Shown here piece by piece: positions 8,694-16,791 of a stretch of 64,000 nucleotides of DNA. The stretch lies in NCBI RefSeq assembly GCF_000522985.1, contig NZ_CP007128.1, positions 3,022,220-3,086,219 on the forward strand. The letters are read 5' to 3'. Numbering within the stretch: position 1 is the stretch's first letter; each line of letters opens with the position of its first letter. A program made the translations under genes and the position numbers. Source of the DNA: Gemmatirosa kalamazoonensis (lineage in GTDB: Bacteria > Gemmatimonadota > Gemmatimonadetes > Gemmatimonadales > Gemmatimonadaceae). Under the pieces are notes generated by a model that was given only the letters and a program-made list of their open reading frames with translations, had not been told where the DNA came from and searched no databases.

Positions 8694-10864
8694 GCTCACG
8701 CTTCCAGCCGCCGCGCGCCTCCGCGCCGGTCGCCCCCGTGCACCGCGGCCCGCAGGCCATGCCGCAGGGCGCCGGTGCGGCGCCGTACTCGTATCTCGCC
8801 CACGCGCCTAACGCTGCGCTCCTCATCGACTTCGACAACGTCACGATGGGGATCCAGAAGGACATGCAGAGCGAGCTGCGCAACCTGCTGTCCTCCGACA
8901 TCATCAAGGGCAAGGTCTCGGTGCAGCGCGCGTACGCCGATTGGCGGCGCTACCCCGGCTACATCGTCCCGCTCACCGAGAACTCGATCGACCTGATCTG
9001 GGCGCCCGCGTACGGGTCGGCGAAGAAGAACGCCACCGACATCCGCCTCGCGGTCGACGCGATCGAGCTCGTCTTCACCCGCCCCGAGATCGGCACGTTC
9101 ATCCTGCTCTCCGGCGACTCCGACTTCTCGAGCCTCGTCATCAAGCTCAAGGAGTACGGCAAGTACGTCATCGGTGTCGGCATCCGCGAGAGCTCGAGCG
9201 ACCTGCTCGTCCAGAACTGCGACGAGTACTACAGCTACAACGCGCTCGCGGGGCTCGTGCGCGCCGGCGACGAGGAAGTCGTGCGGTGGGACCCGTGGGA
9301 GCTCGTCACCGAGGCGATCGGCCGCATGGCGCGCAACGGCGACGTCATGCGCGCCGACCGCCTCAAGCAGGTCATGCAGGACGTCGATCCGTCCTTCGAC
9401 GAGAAGGATCTCGGCATGTCCAAGTTCTCGCGCTTCGTGCACGAGGCCGCGGGACGTGGGCTCATCACGCTCACGCGGCGCGATGACGGACAGTACGAGA
9501 TCGGGCCCGCGGAGGCCGCCGCGCCCGAGGCGCGTGCTGCCCAACGCCGCGAGGAGCCGCGCCGCGAGGAGCGTCGCCCGCAGCCGCCGCGCGAGGAGGT
9601 GGAGGTCGAGGGTGCCGAGGCGCCGGCGCGCGAGGGGCGTCGCGAGGAGCGTGGCCGCGGTCGTCGCAGTCGGCGTGGTCGCGGTCGCGACGCCGAGCGC
9701 GCGCCGCGCGCCGCGACCGACGTCGGCGGCGAGGTCGAGGAGCCGTCGCGCGAGACCCCGCGCACCGCGCCCACGGCGGCTCCGGCCGCGCCCGCGATCG
9801 GCGTCAGTGGCGAGCGGCTCACGCGCAACGAGGCGTTCGATCTCGTGCGTCGCGCCGTGGAGTCGCTCGTGCCGTCGACCGACGAGAGCGTCGGTGCGGA
9901 CGCCGTGCGCACGCGCGCGCACGAGCTGCTCGGGCGCGACAGCGAGAGCCTCACGTCGCGCATGTTCGAGCGCATCCTGCGCGACGCCCACGACGCAGGC
10001 TTGCTCGATCTGCGCCGTCGCGGCGACACGTTCGAGCTGTCGCGTGCTGCGGCGACGGAGTCGGTCGCCGACCAGCTCAATCGCGCCGCCGCGGCGTCGC
10101 AGCTGCCCGCCGCGACCGCCGCACCGAGTGGCTCGGCCACGCCGCGCGGCATGGGTCCGCGCGGTCTCGCGCGCGGACGACTCGGCGGACGGGGTGCGGC
10201 GCCGCCGCCCGATCTGCTGTCCGTCGGTGTCGTGCGCGTCGACACGCCGACCGATACCGCGCACTTCGCGCCGCCGCTCGAGACCGCAGCGCCGCAGCCG
10301 CCCGTCGCGCTCGAGGATGGCGGCGCCGCGGCGACGGCGCCCGCCGCGGAGCCATCGTCGGCTGCGCCCGCGGAGGGTGCTGCGGCTGGCTCGCGTCGTC
10401 GTGGTGCACGCGGTGGACGTGGTGCACGCAAGAGCGCCGCAAAGACGGCCGCCGCGCCTGCGCCGGCACCAGCACCGGCTCCCGCCGCGCCGCCGGCCAC
10501 GACGTCGGCGCCGACGAGCGCCGCATCCGGTGGTGCGCGCGGTCGCCGCGGTCGCGGTGCGAAGAAGGCCGCGAATGCCGCGACGGCGCCGAGCGCGCCG
10601 AGCGCCGCCGCTGCGGCGCCCACACCAGCGCCCACGCCGGCGCCGAGGACCGCGACGCCCGCGGCGACGAAGCGCGGCACGCCCGCCGCCGGGGCGACGA
10701 AGCGTGGTCGTGGACGCGGTGGCGCAGGCGCTGCGCCCAACGCGTCCGCGGCGCCGGCGCCGAGCGCACCGGCCGCGAGCGCGCCTCCCGCGAGCGAGGG
10801 CGCCGCGCCCGCGCGTGGTGCACGCGGGGCCCGCAAGCGTCCCGCCGCGAGTCGCGGCGCGTGA
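8690..10864 (+). CDS. NYN-domain (LabA/OST-HTH type) RNA-binding protein with long disordered tail
   Basis: A 724-residue protein. Residues about 40-180 form an NYN/PIN-like nuclease fold with the expected acidic signature: LIDFDNV, then [10 protein letters not shown], then [12 protein letters not shown]. The segment from about residue 200 to 265 ([11 protein letters not shown] to DDGQYEIGP) is an OST-HTH/LOTUS-type winged helix. A second similar module lies around residues 380-455 ([17 protein letters not shown] onward). The rest is low-complexity Ala/Pro/Arg/Gly with RGG-like basic patches ([31 protein letters not shown]). NYN plus LOTUS implies an RNA-targeting factor or ribonuclease. It is translationally coupled to the acyl-CoA ligase, but a functional link is not evident. 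The tail has strong GC skew but stays in frame. Confidence 0.85.
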   Translation: MSSRFQPPRASAPVAPVHRGPQAMPQGAGAAPYSYLAHAPNAALLIDFDNVTMGIQKDMQSELRNLLSSDIIKGKVSVQRAYADWRRYPGYIVPLTENSIDLIWAPAYGSAKKNATDIRLAVDAIELVFTRPEIGTFILLSGDSDFSSLVIKLKEYGKYVIGVGIRESSSDLLVQNCDEYYSYNALAGLVRAGDEEVVRWDPWELVTEAIGRMARNGDVMRADRLKQVMQDVDPSFDEKDLGMSKFSRFVHEAAGRGLITLTRRDDGQYEIGPAEAAAPEARAAQRREEPRREERRPQPPREEVEVEGAEAPAREGRREERGRGRRSRRGRGRDAERAPRAATDVGGEVEEPSRETPRTAPTAAPAAPAIGVSGERLTRNEAFDLVRRAVESLVPSTDESVGADAVRTRAHELLGRDSESLTSRMFERILRDAHDAGLLDLRRRGDTFELSRAAATESVADQLNRAAAASQLPAATAAPSGSATPRGMGPRGLARGRLGGRGAAPPPDLLSVGVVRVDTPTDTAHFAPPLETAAPQPPVALEDGGAAATAPAAEPSSAAPAEGAAAGSRRRGARGGRGARKSAAKTAAAPAPAPAPAPAAPPATTSAPTSAASGGARGRRGRGAKKAANAATAPSAPSAAAAAPTPAPTPAPRTATPAATKRGTPAAGATKRGRGRGGAGAAPNASAAPAPSAPAASAPPASEGAAPARGARGARKRPAASRGA

Positions 10865-10915
10865 GCCGACGGAGCGGGGCGGGGCAGCGTACCGCATCGC
10901 CCCGCGCACGACGAG

Positions 10916-10951
10916 CGACGGTCCCGCCGGCAGCTGCCGGCGGGACCGTCG
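10916..10951. terminator. Perfect 36-bp palindrome after the NYN gene
   Basis: Two exact 18-base arms (CGACGGTCCCGCCGGCAG and its complement) meet without a spacer. It sits 50 bases past the NYN stop and just before the glycosylase. It could act as a terminator stem, though only a weak T-containing tail (TGTCGTTAGG) follows. Confidence 0.55.
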
Positions 10952-11592
10952 TGTCGTTAGGCACGCCGCTCCCCGTGTCGTTCTACGACCGCGACCCGCG
11001 CGTCGTCGCGCGCGAGTTGCTGGGCACCGTGCTCGTGTGCGACTCGTCGGAGGGCCTCACCGCCGGCGTCGTCGTCGAGACCGAAGCGTACCTGGGCGAA
11101 GACGATCCTGCGTGTCACGCGGTGGTCGGCCGCACGTCGCGCACGTGGCACCTGTTCGGCCCGCCCGGCACCGCATACGTCTACCGCATCTACGGCATGC
11201 ACTGGTGCGTGAACGCGGTGACGCTGCCGGAAGGCATCGGCTGCGCGGTGCTGCTGCGTGCCCTGGCGCCGACGCTCGGCATCGACCTCATGCGCCGCCG
11301 CCGTCCGCGCGCGCGCCGCGACCGCGACCTGACTAACGGTCCGGGCAAGCTGTGCGCGGCGCTCGGCATCGATGGACGCCTCGACGGCGCGCCGCTCGAC
11401 ACGGGCGCGCTCACTCTGCGCGCCGGCACGCCGCTCCCCGACGCGCGCGTGGAGGTCACGCCGCGCATCGGCATCACGCGCGCGGCGGACCTCCCCTATC
11501 GCTTCCTCGTGCGCGACGACCCGTTCGTGTCGCCGACGCCCGCGCGCTTCCCGCGTGCGCCTTACCGCTCGAAGGCCGACGCGAGGTTGTAG
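10951..11592 (+). CDS. 3-methyladenine DNA glycosylase (AAG/MPG family)
   Basis: About 213 residues of an alkyladenine-DNA-glycosylase fold. Visible family signatures are the opening LPVSFYDRD.RVVARELLG, the catalytic-loop region VVVETEAYLGEDDPACHA (Glu as the general base), GTAYVYRIYGMHWCVNAV and LTNGPGKLCAALGI. It removes alkylated and deaminated purines in base-excision repair. The frame is open back to a GTG at 10861 that overlaps the NYN stop. However, those 30 extra codons run through the perfect palindrome at 10916-10951 and lack family similarity, so the GTG at 10951 (or 10975) is the more likely start. The 3' end overlaps the convergent outer-membrane gene by 31 bases. Confidence 0.88.
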   Translation: MSLGTPLPVSFYDRDPRVVARELLGTVLVCDSSEGLTAGVVVETEAYLGEDDPACHAVVGRTSRTWHLFGPPGTAYVYRIYGMHWCVNAVTLPEGIGCAVLLRALAPTLGIDLMRRRRPRARRDRDLTNGPGKLCAALGIDGRLDGAPLDTGALTLRAGTPLPDARVEVTPRIGITRAADLPYRFLVRDDPFVSPTPARFPRAPYRSKADARL

Positions 11593-12254
11593 CGCAGTCC
11601 GGCCTCGATTTGCGACGAGCCGCCGCGGTTCAGCAGCGAGCGCTCGCGAGCCGACGAGAGGTTCCCCTGCACGAACACCGCGGCCGCGCCGAACTGCGCC
11701 TGCGCGCCCGCCACGATGAACGGCGTCACGAAGCTCTGCCCCGCGTCGAGCGCGTCGCGCACGTACACCACCTGCTGCTGCGTGGTGAAGTCGCCGATCG
11801 GCGTCGCGCTGCGGATCACCTGCACCGCGAGCCCGAGCCCCGCGTACGGCCGCACGCGGCCGTATTGCACCGGCGCCGCGAGCGCCGCCGCGGAGTACCG
11901 GCGCGCGTCGTGGAGCGACACTCGGCGCACGCCGTCGGTCGCGTACGGATCCGCGACCACCGACGTGCGATCGAAGAACGACTGCTCGGCGGACACGAGC
12001 AGCGCGCCCTGACGATGCGTGACGAGCCACTCCGCGCCCGTCACCGGTGCCGTCACGCGCCCGTCGACGAGCGTGCCGAAGCGAGTGACGCCGCCCTTCG
12101 CGCCCCAGTACCACGAGTCCTCGAACACGTGGCGCGGGTTCGGAAGGCCGACGGCGGCACCCTGCGCGAATGCGGGGCGCGAGAGCGAGGCGAGAGCGAC
12201 GCCGAGCGCTCCGAGATGGAGCGCGGCGCGGGCCGGATGACGCGGACGCAGCAT
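11562..12254 (-). CDS. Secreted outer-membrane-barrel-like hypothetical protein
   Basis: A 230-residue protein with a signal peptide (ALHLGALGVALASLSRPAFAQ). The mature part is a run of alternating amphipathic strands with aromatic girdle residues (WYWGAKGGVTRFG, VRPYAGLGLAVQV, FIVAGAQAQFG). It ends with a strand of the form IEAGLRYNLASAF. This fits a small beta barrel of about 8-10 strands. No family is recognised. It is convergent with the glycosylase gene and overlaps its 3' end. It is divergent from the HIRAN gene, with about 200 bases between them that hold no further gene. Confidence 0.65.
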   Translation of the reverse strand: MLRPRHPARAALHLGALGVALASLSRPAFAQGAAVGLPNPRHVFEDSWYWGAKGGVTRFGTLVDGRVTAPVTGAEWLVTHRQGALLVSAEQSFFDRTSVVADPYATDGVRRVSLHDARRYSAAALAAPVQYGRVRPYAGLGLAVQVIRSATPIGDFTTQQQVVYVRDALDAGQSFVTPFIVAGAQAQFGAAAVFVQGNLSSARERSLLNRGGSSQIEAGLRYNLASAFER

Positions 12255-12456
12255 GGTGCGGGTCTCTGGGGACTGATCGCGTGCCGCGCGTCGGCGCGGC
12301 GCATCGTCATGGGGACGAGGTGCCGGCCGCTCCGGTCACGCCGCGCTGGTGTGGCATCGACGCGACAGGAGCTCCGCGCCCGCTGGCGCATCCATGGTTT
12401 GTGACGGAAGTTGCGTCGGTAAGCACTCCGCCCAGTTCCGCGACCGGAGGACCTCC

Positions 12457-12792
12457 ATGCAGACGGCGCCGCCGTACGCGCCCGCTTATCCCGAGCCGTT
12501 CCGTACCGCCGTGCTCGGGACGGTCTTCGGCAAACGCACAGAGGTCGTGCACCGCCTGCAGCGCGGCGACCGCCTCATCCTCGTGCCCGATCCACCCGTC
12601 GCGCAGATCCCCGCCGTGTGGGTGCACGCAGCGGGAGGCGACGTGGTCGGTCACCTCCCGCTGCAGATCGCCGCCTGGCTCGCGCCCTGGATGTTCGCCG
12701 GTGGTCGATGCGGCGCGTGGGTGGAGAAGGTCGGATCCGACGACGTCGAGAGCTGGCGCCGTCTCGTCGTGCGCGTCGAGTGTCGAACGTGA
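12457..12792 (+). CDS. Stand-alone HIRAN-domain-like protein
   Basis: A 111-residue protein starting at an ATG seven bases after a strong GGAGG (12446-12450); the open frame extends upstream to 12349 but that part lacks a ribosome site. The body follows the HIRAN pattern: a first strand VLGTVFGKRTE, then LQRGDRLILVPDPP, then a strand with a small-residue turn (AVWVHAAGGDVVGHLPLQIA), a helix LAPWM and closing strands. HIRAN domains bind single-stranded DNA ends and are usually fused to helicases such as HLTF, or found alone near repair genes. The resemblance is by eye and moderate. Its convergent neighbour downstream is kbl. Confidence 0.6.
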   Translation: MQTAPPYAPAYPEPFRTAVLGTVFGKRTEVVHRLQRGDRLILVPDPPVAQIPAVWVHAAGGDVVGHLPLQIAAWLAPWMFAGGRCGAWVEKVGSDDVESWRRLVVRVECRT

Positions 12793-12807
12793 CGCGCACG
12801 ACGTGAC

Positions 12808-14013
12808 CTAGATCACGCCGAGCGCGCGTCCGACCTTTCTGAAGGCCGCGAGCGCGAAGTCCATGTCCTCGCGCGTGTGGGCCGCGCTGAGCTGACAGCG
12901 CACGCGCGCCTGTCCGTGCGGCACCACGGGAAAGCCGAATCCCGTCACGAACACGCCCTCGTCGAGGAGGCGGTTGCTCATCTCGATCGCCTTCGCCGTC
13001 TCGCCCACGATGATCGGCACGATCGGCGTCTCGCCGGCGAGCGGTGAGAACCCCGCCTCGGTGATCGCCTCGCGGAAGTAGCGCGCGTTCTCGCGCAGCT
13101 GCCGCACGCGCTCCGGATGCTGTTCCGCGAATCGGATCGCCTGCAGCGAGCTCGCCGCCACCGTCGGCGGCAGCGCGTTCGAGAAGAGCTGCGGACGCGA
13201 GCGCTGCGTCATCATGTCGACGAGCGCGGACGAGGCCGCGATGAAGCCGCCCGCCGCGCCGCCGAGCGCTTTGCCGAGCGTCGACGTGATGATGTCGACC
13301 TCGCCGAGCATGCCGAAGTGCTCGGCCGTGCCGCGTCCCGTCTCCCCGAGCACGCCCGTCGCGTGCGAGTCGTCCATTGCCACGATCGCGCCCTCGTCCC
13401 GCGCGATCTGCGCGATCTCCGGCAGCTTGGCGATCGAGCCCTCCATCGAGAACACGCCGTCGGTCCAGATGATCTTTCGCCGCGCCCCGCGGTTCGCCGC
13501 CAGCTTCGCGCGCAGGTCGTCCAGGTCGCCGTGCTTGTAGACCGCCGTCGTGCACTTCTTGATCGCCTTCGCGAGCCGGACCGAGTCGATGATCGACGCG
13601 TGATTCAGCTCGTCCGAGACGACGAAGTCTCCCGACTCCACGATCGTGGACGTGAGCGCCTCGTTCGCGTTCCACGCCGACACGTACGACAGCGAGGCCT
13701 CCGTTCCCACGAAGCGGGCGATCGCTTCCTCGAGGTCGCGGTGGACCGTGAACGTACCGCAGATGAACCGCACGCTCGCCGTTCCTGCGCCGAACTGCCG
13801 CAGCGCGTCGATCCCCGCCTCCACCACGCTCGGCTCGTTCGACAGGCCGAGGTAGTTGTTCGACGACAGGATCACGACCTCGCCGCGTCCTTCCATCTGC
13901 ACCCGCGCCGCCTGCGGCGACTCGAGGTGGTTGAGCTGCTTGTACACGCGATCGGCCTTGAGCTGATCCAGCTCGGCCTGCAGCGCGCCGGTGAACTCCG
14001 TGTTGATCGACAT
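12808..14013 (-). CDS. kbl: Glycine C-acetyltransferase (2-amino-3-ketobutyrate CoA ligase)
   Basis: A 401-residue PLP enzyme of the alpha-oxoamine synthase family, the usual length for Kbl. The motifs are NNYLGLSN near the N-terminus, DELNHASIIDSVRL, the aspartate loop MDDSHATGVLG and the PLP-lysine segment TLGKALGGAAGG. It cleaves 2-amino-3-ketobutyrate with CoA to glycine and acetyl-CoA, the second step of threonine breakdown. tdh, the first step, lies upstream on the same strand with a small ankyrin gene between them. BioF and ALAS are related folds, but the tdh linkage argues for Kbl. A GGAG sits a few bases before the ATG. Confidence 0.95.
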   Translation of the reverse strand: MSINTEFTGALQAELDQLKADRVYKQLNHLESPQAARVQMEGRGEVVILSSNNYLGLSNEPSVVEAGIDALRQFGAGTASVRFICGTFTVHRDLEEAIARFVGTEASLSYVSAWNANEALTSTIVESGDFVVSDELNHASIIDSVRLAKAIKKCTTAVYKHGDLDDLRAKLAANRGARRKIIWTDGVFSMEGSIAKLPEIAQIARDEGAIVAMDDSHATGVLGETGRGTAEHFGMLGEVDIITSTLGKALGGAAGGFIAASSALVDMMTQRSRPQLFSNALPPTVAASSLQAIRFAEQHPERVRQLRENARYFREAITEAGFSPLAGETPIVPIIVGETAKAIEMSNRLLDEGVFVTGFGFPVVPHGQARVRCQLSAAHTREDMDFALAAFRKVGRALGVI

Positions 14014-14024
14014 GCGCTCCGTCC

Positions 14025-14326
14025 TCAGCGCGCGCCCGCGGCGCGCAGTCGGTCGACCACCTCGCGATGCCCCGCCGCGTCGGCGAGCGCCAGCGGCGTG
14101 CGCCCTTCGGCGTCGCGTACGTTCGGGTCGGCGTTGTTGTGCAGCAGCGTCTCCACCGTCGTCACGTGGCCGTTCGCCGCCGCGAGATGGAGCGCGGTCC
14201 GCCCGGCCGCATCGCGCGCGCGCGCGTCAGCCGGTTGTCCATCGACAGCACCGCCGCCACCTCGTCCATGTCCCCCGCCGCGGCCGCGGTGAGGATGTCC
14301 TCGTGGTCCTCGTAGTCGCTCGTCAT
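14025..14326 (-). pseudogene. Small ankyrin-repeat protein, frameshifted
   Basis: It is too short and broken to appear as one open frame. From the ATG at 14326 it reads MTSDYEDHEDILTAAAAGDMDEVAAVL, then hits an alternating CG tract (14213-14226). Removing one CG unit continues into clear ankyrin consensus: GRTALHLAAANGHVTTVETLL, then DPNVRDAEGRTPLALADAAG, then the stop at 14025. The intact protein would be about 99 residues with two to three ankyrin repeats. It begins 4 bases after the tdh stop and ends 11 bases before kbl, so it is part of the threonine operon. Ankyrin repeats mediate protein-protein contacts; a scaffold or regulator of Tdh/Kbl is possible but unproven. Confidence 0.72.
14213..14226. 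repeat. (CG)7 tract at the ankyrin frameshift
   Basis: Seven CG units in a row. Six would keep the ankyrin repeats in frame. Confidence 0.8.
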
Positions 14327-14330
14327 GGCC

Positions 14331-15356
14331 TCACGTGATCTCGAAGATGACCTTGCCCGCCTCGCCGCTCCTGATGACGTGCATCGCGTCCTCGAACCCC
14401 TCGAGCGGAAACCGGTGCGTGATCACCGGCGTCGGATCGAACTCGCCCGAGCGGAGGAAGCGGGTCATCTGGTGCCACGTGTCGTACATTCGCCGCCCCA
14501 CCACGCCGTAGATCGTGATCCCCTTGAAGATCACCTCCGACGCGAGGTCCAGCTCGATCGGCTTCGACGGAATCCCGAGCATCTGCACGCGGCCGCCGAC
14601 GCGCACGAGATCCAGCGCCTGGTGGATCGCCGACGGGACGCCGCTCATCTCGAGCACGACGTCGACGCCGTAGCCCGCCGTCGATCGACGCACCGCCTCC
14701 GCGACCTGACCGGGGTGGAGGATCTCGTGGGCGCCCATCTGCTGCGCGAGCTCGAGCCGCCGGTCGTTCACGTCGGAGGCGATGACGTGCGACGCTCCCG
14801 CTGCGCGGCAGATGCCCACGGCGAAGATGCCGATCGGACCGCACCCCGTGACGAGCACCGTCGCCCCCGGGATCTCCGCCGTCAGCGCGGTGTGGAACGC
14901 GTTCCCCATCGGGTCGTGGATGCCGCCGACGTCGTACGAGATCGACGCGTCCAGGTGCCAGATGTTGGACGCCGGCATCGCGATCAGCTCCGCGAAGCAG
15001 CCGTCCCGGTCGACGCCGATGATCTTCGTGTGCGGGCAGACGTGCGAGTTCCCCGTCCGGCAGAGCAGGCACATCCCGTCGACGATGTGGCCCTCCGCCG
15101 TCACGCGGTCGCCGACCTTCACCGTCTCCACGAGCGCGCCGACCTCCACGACGTCGCCGGCGAACTCGTGCCCCACGACGAACGGCGGCTTGCACCGCGC
15201 GCTCGCCCACGCGTCCCACTGGTGGATGTGCACGTCGGTGCCGCACACGCCGGCGCGTCGCACGCGGATGAGAACCTCGTCGTCCCGGACGCGCGGCTCG
15301 GGGACCTCGCGCAGCGAGAACCCTGGCGCTGCCCGGTCTTTCACCAATGCCTTCAC
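14331..15356 (-). CDS. tdh: L-threonine 3-dehydrogenase
   Basis: 341 residues from a GTG at 15356, exactly the usual length of bacterial Tdh; the frame is open far upstream but that part has no similarity. It is a zinc-dependent medium-chain dehydrogenase. Visible features are the catalytic zinc region (AGVCGTDVHIHQWD, GHEFAGDVVEVG), the structural zinc cysteines (DGMCLLCRTGNSHVC), the Rossmann glycine motif VTGCGPIGIFAVG and an NAD-selecting aspartate in IASDVND. It oxidises L-threonine to 2-amino-3-ketobutyrate, which kbl downstream converts to glycine. A 650-base non-coding region lies upstream and probably holds its promoter. Confidence 0.94.
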   Translation of the reverse strand: MKALVKDRAAPGFSLREVPEPRVRDDEVLIRVRRAGVCGTDVHIHQWDAWASARCKPPFVVGHEFAGDVVEVGALVETVKVGDRVTAEGHIVDGMCLLCRTGNSHVCPHTKIIGVDRDGCFAELIAMPASNIWHLDASISYDVGGIHDPMGNAFHTALTAEIPGATVLVTGCGPIGIFAVGICRAAGASHVIASDVNDRRLELAQQMGAHEILHPGQVAEAVRRSTAGYGVDVVLEMSGVPSAIHQALDLVRVGGRVQMLGIPSKPIELDLASEVIFKGITIYGVVGRRMYDTWHQMTRFLRSGEFDPTPVITHRFPLEGFEDAMHVIRSGEAGKVIFEIT

Positions 15357-16008
15357 GGCGGCTGCTCCGCGATCTGTACGTGATGGTGGCGCCGCGGCGC
15401 GAGCCGCCCGGCGCGCCCGAAAGCTGACACGGTACCCCGCGCCGTTCCAGCGGTCGGCGTGACGTCGCCGCGTCGACGCGTCTCGCCCGCGCGCGCGCCG
15501 TCCGCGGCGCGCGCGCATCGTATCGCACCCGCGACGCCATCGCCGTGTCGCGCGACGGCGTGCGGCGAGTGCTCGCGCGACGTCGTGAGGCTGCGCGAGC
15601 GGTCGCGCGAGGGTTGCGCAAACCGTGCGCACTGGTATTGCGTCTAAGTGCGCCAATATCTAACTTCGCGTATCGCTACGAAGTCATGCACGATAGTTGC
15701 ATTATGATCGTAGAGGCGCGGGGCGGTGGTCGAGTTACTTCTCGCGCGTTCGACCGTCCGATAGCGAGCGGCGCGAGGATGACGGAGGACGACGCGCCGC
15801 GAGCAGCGCTGAACGACACGCAGGACCGCAGTGCAGTGAGCAGGTCGAGCGACTCGGGCGGTGCGCCGCCGGAGTCGCGAGGTGGGACTCCCTGCCGACG
15901 CGATCAGCGAGACGCAGGGGAGGGAGCGCCGCCGATGTTGGGCGGCGTGTCACGGCCGACGGTCCACCGGGGGACCGCGGATCGTTCACTCGCACAAGGA
16001 GCGACACG
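15357..16008. other. Intergenic region between tdh and the histone-like gene
   Basis: I see no gene in these 652 bases. The first half is CG-rich. At 15640-15715 the composition turns more AT-rich, and an imperfect inverted repeat (CTACGA...TCGTAG, 15676-15713, with an inner TCAT/ATGA pair) stands out. A second short hairpin (CGCCGCC...GGCGGCG) lies near 15925-15950. Promoters for the divergent tdh and the plus-strand lysine-rich gene are probably here, but no convincing -35/-10 pair was found. Confidence 0.5.
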
Positions 16009-16350
16009 ATGGCTGCTTCCAAGACGTCGTCGAAGGGCGGCGCGAAGAAGGGCGCGCGCAAGGGCGGCGCGAAGAAGGGCGGCGCGAAGAAGGGCGGCGC
16101 CAAGCGCGGCTCGGCCAAGAAGGGTGGCGCGCGCAAGGGCAGCGCGAAGAAGGGCGGCGCCAAGCGCGGCGGCGCGAAGAAGTCGACGGCGAAGCGCGCC
16201 TCGGCGAAGAAGGGCGGCGCGCGGAAGGGCGCATCGAAGGGCGGCGCGAAGCGCGGCTCTGCGAAGAAGGGCGGCGCGCGCAAGGGCGGCCGCAAGAGCG
16301 CCGGCTCGTCGGGCGCCGCGGCCGGTGGCGCCACCGGTGGCGCGGCGTGA
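16009..16350 (+). CDS. Lysine/alanine/glycine-repeat histone H1-like DNA-binding protein
   Basis: 113 residues starting at an ATG eight bases after AAGGAG. The whole protein is a degenerate repeat of about five residues (GGAKK, GGAKR, GSAKK, GGARK). There are almost no acidic residues, and the end is neutral (SSGAAAGGATGGAA). Such tails resemble histone H1 C-terminal domains and the AlgP/Hc1-like or HupB-tail proteins of bacteria, which bind and compact DNA or bind RNA. It has no globular domain, so function is assigned by composition only. A strong terminator hairpin follows it. The repeated codons (ggcggcgcgaagaag) form an internal DNA repeat prone to length change. Confidence 0.75.
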   Translation: MAASKTSSKGGAKKGARKGGAKKGGAKKGGAKRGSAKKGGARKGSAKKGGAKRGGAKKSTAKRASAKKGGARKGASKGGAKRGSAKKGGARKGGRKSAGSSGAAAGGATGGAA

Positions 16351-16390
16351 TCGTCGCGCGTCGCGACTAACGGTAGGTCCGATAACGACT

Positions 16391-16423
16391 GAAGCCCCGC
16401 CTCAGGCGGGGCTTCATCGTTTT
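16391..16423 (+). terminator. Rho-independent terminator after the histone-like gene
   Basis: An 11-bp stem (GAAGCCCCGCC / GGCGGGGCTTC) with a 3-base loop, followed by ATCGTTTT. Confidence 0.8.
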
Positions 16424-16453
16424 CGGGATCCTGCTTCTATGCGGCGTGCACGC

Positions 16454-16615
16454 TCACGCGGCGCGCGGCTCCGTGGCGTCGTTGGTCGCGATCGGCTCCG
16501 GCCCCGGCGCCCACTCGAACGCCGCGAACCGCGGCGGCGCGTCGTACGACTTCCCGGCCGAGATGACGATGCCCATCGCTTCCTGCACGTCGCTCTTCTG
16601 ACGTATCTGCTTCAT
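16454..16615 (-). CDS. 53-residue peptide of unknown function behind a sigma-54 promoter
   Basis: The peptide starts MKQIRQKSDVQEAMGIVISA, continues with a proline/aromatic core (YDAPPRFAAFEWAPGPEP) and ends IATNDATEPRAA. A GGAGA lies 7 bases before the ATG, which fixes the start; the longer open frame upstream lacks a ribosome site. There is no signal peptide or membrane helix. The basic N-terminal half and the Pro/Trp/Phe C-terminal half could be a leader and core of a modified peptide, or simply a small regulator. Upstream lies a -24/-12 promoter (16669-16684) and two dyad sites, so expression probably depends on sigma-54 and an enhancer-binding activator. The family is not recognised. Confidence 0.55.
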   Translation of the reverse strand: MKQIRQKSDVQEAMGIVISAGKSYDAPPRFAAFEWAPGPEPIATNDATEPRAA

Positions 16616-16668
16616 GTCCGATTCTCCGGTATGAGTACGTCCGGTGGCTCCGGACCACGCGCCCATAA

Positions 16669-16684
16669 GGCAGCGACGGTGCCA
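16669..16684 (-). promoter_or_regulatory. Sigma-54 (-24/-12) promoter for the 53-residue peptide
   Basis: Read on the minus strand the site is TGGCACCGTCGCTGCC. It has GG and GC exactly 12 bases apart and the TGGCAC...TGC core of the sigma-54 consensus. The start of transcription would fall near 16658, about 43 bases before the ATG. Confidence 0.6.
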
Positions 16685-16758
16685 CGTCGGACGCTTTCGT
16701 TAAGTCGTTGGACGGCAAGATCTTGGAAATGTTAACGGCCGCCTCGCGGGCGGCCGGG

Positions 16759-16775
16759 TGTCGCGATCCGCGACA
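16759..16775. promoter_or_regulatory. Dyad operator 1 (TGTCGCG-ATC-CGCGACA)
   Basis: A perfect 7-base inverted repeat with a 3-base spacer, centred about 109 bases upstream of the predicted sigma-54 start site. It has the same arms as dyad 2, 33 bases away. Confidence 0.65.
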
Positions 16776-16791
16776 TTCCGAGGACACGAGG

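Noticed and set aside
16009-16350. Tandem repeats considered as a CRISPR array
   Set aside because: The repeats are about 15 bases, have no spacers and encode an in-frame Lys/Gly/Ala protein.
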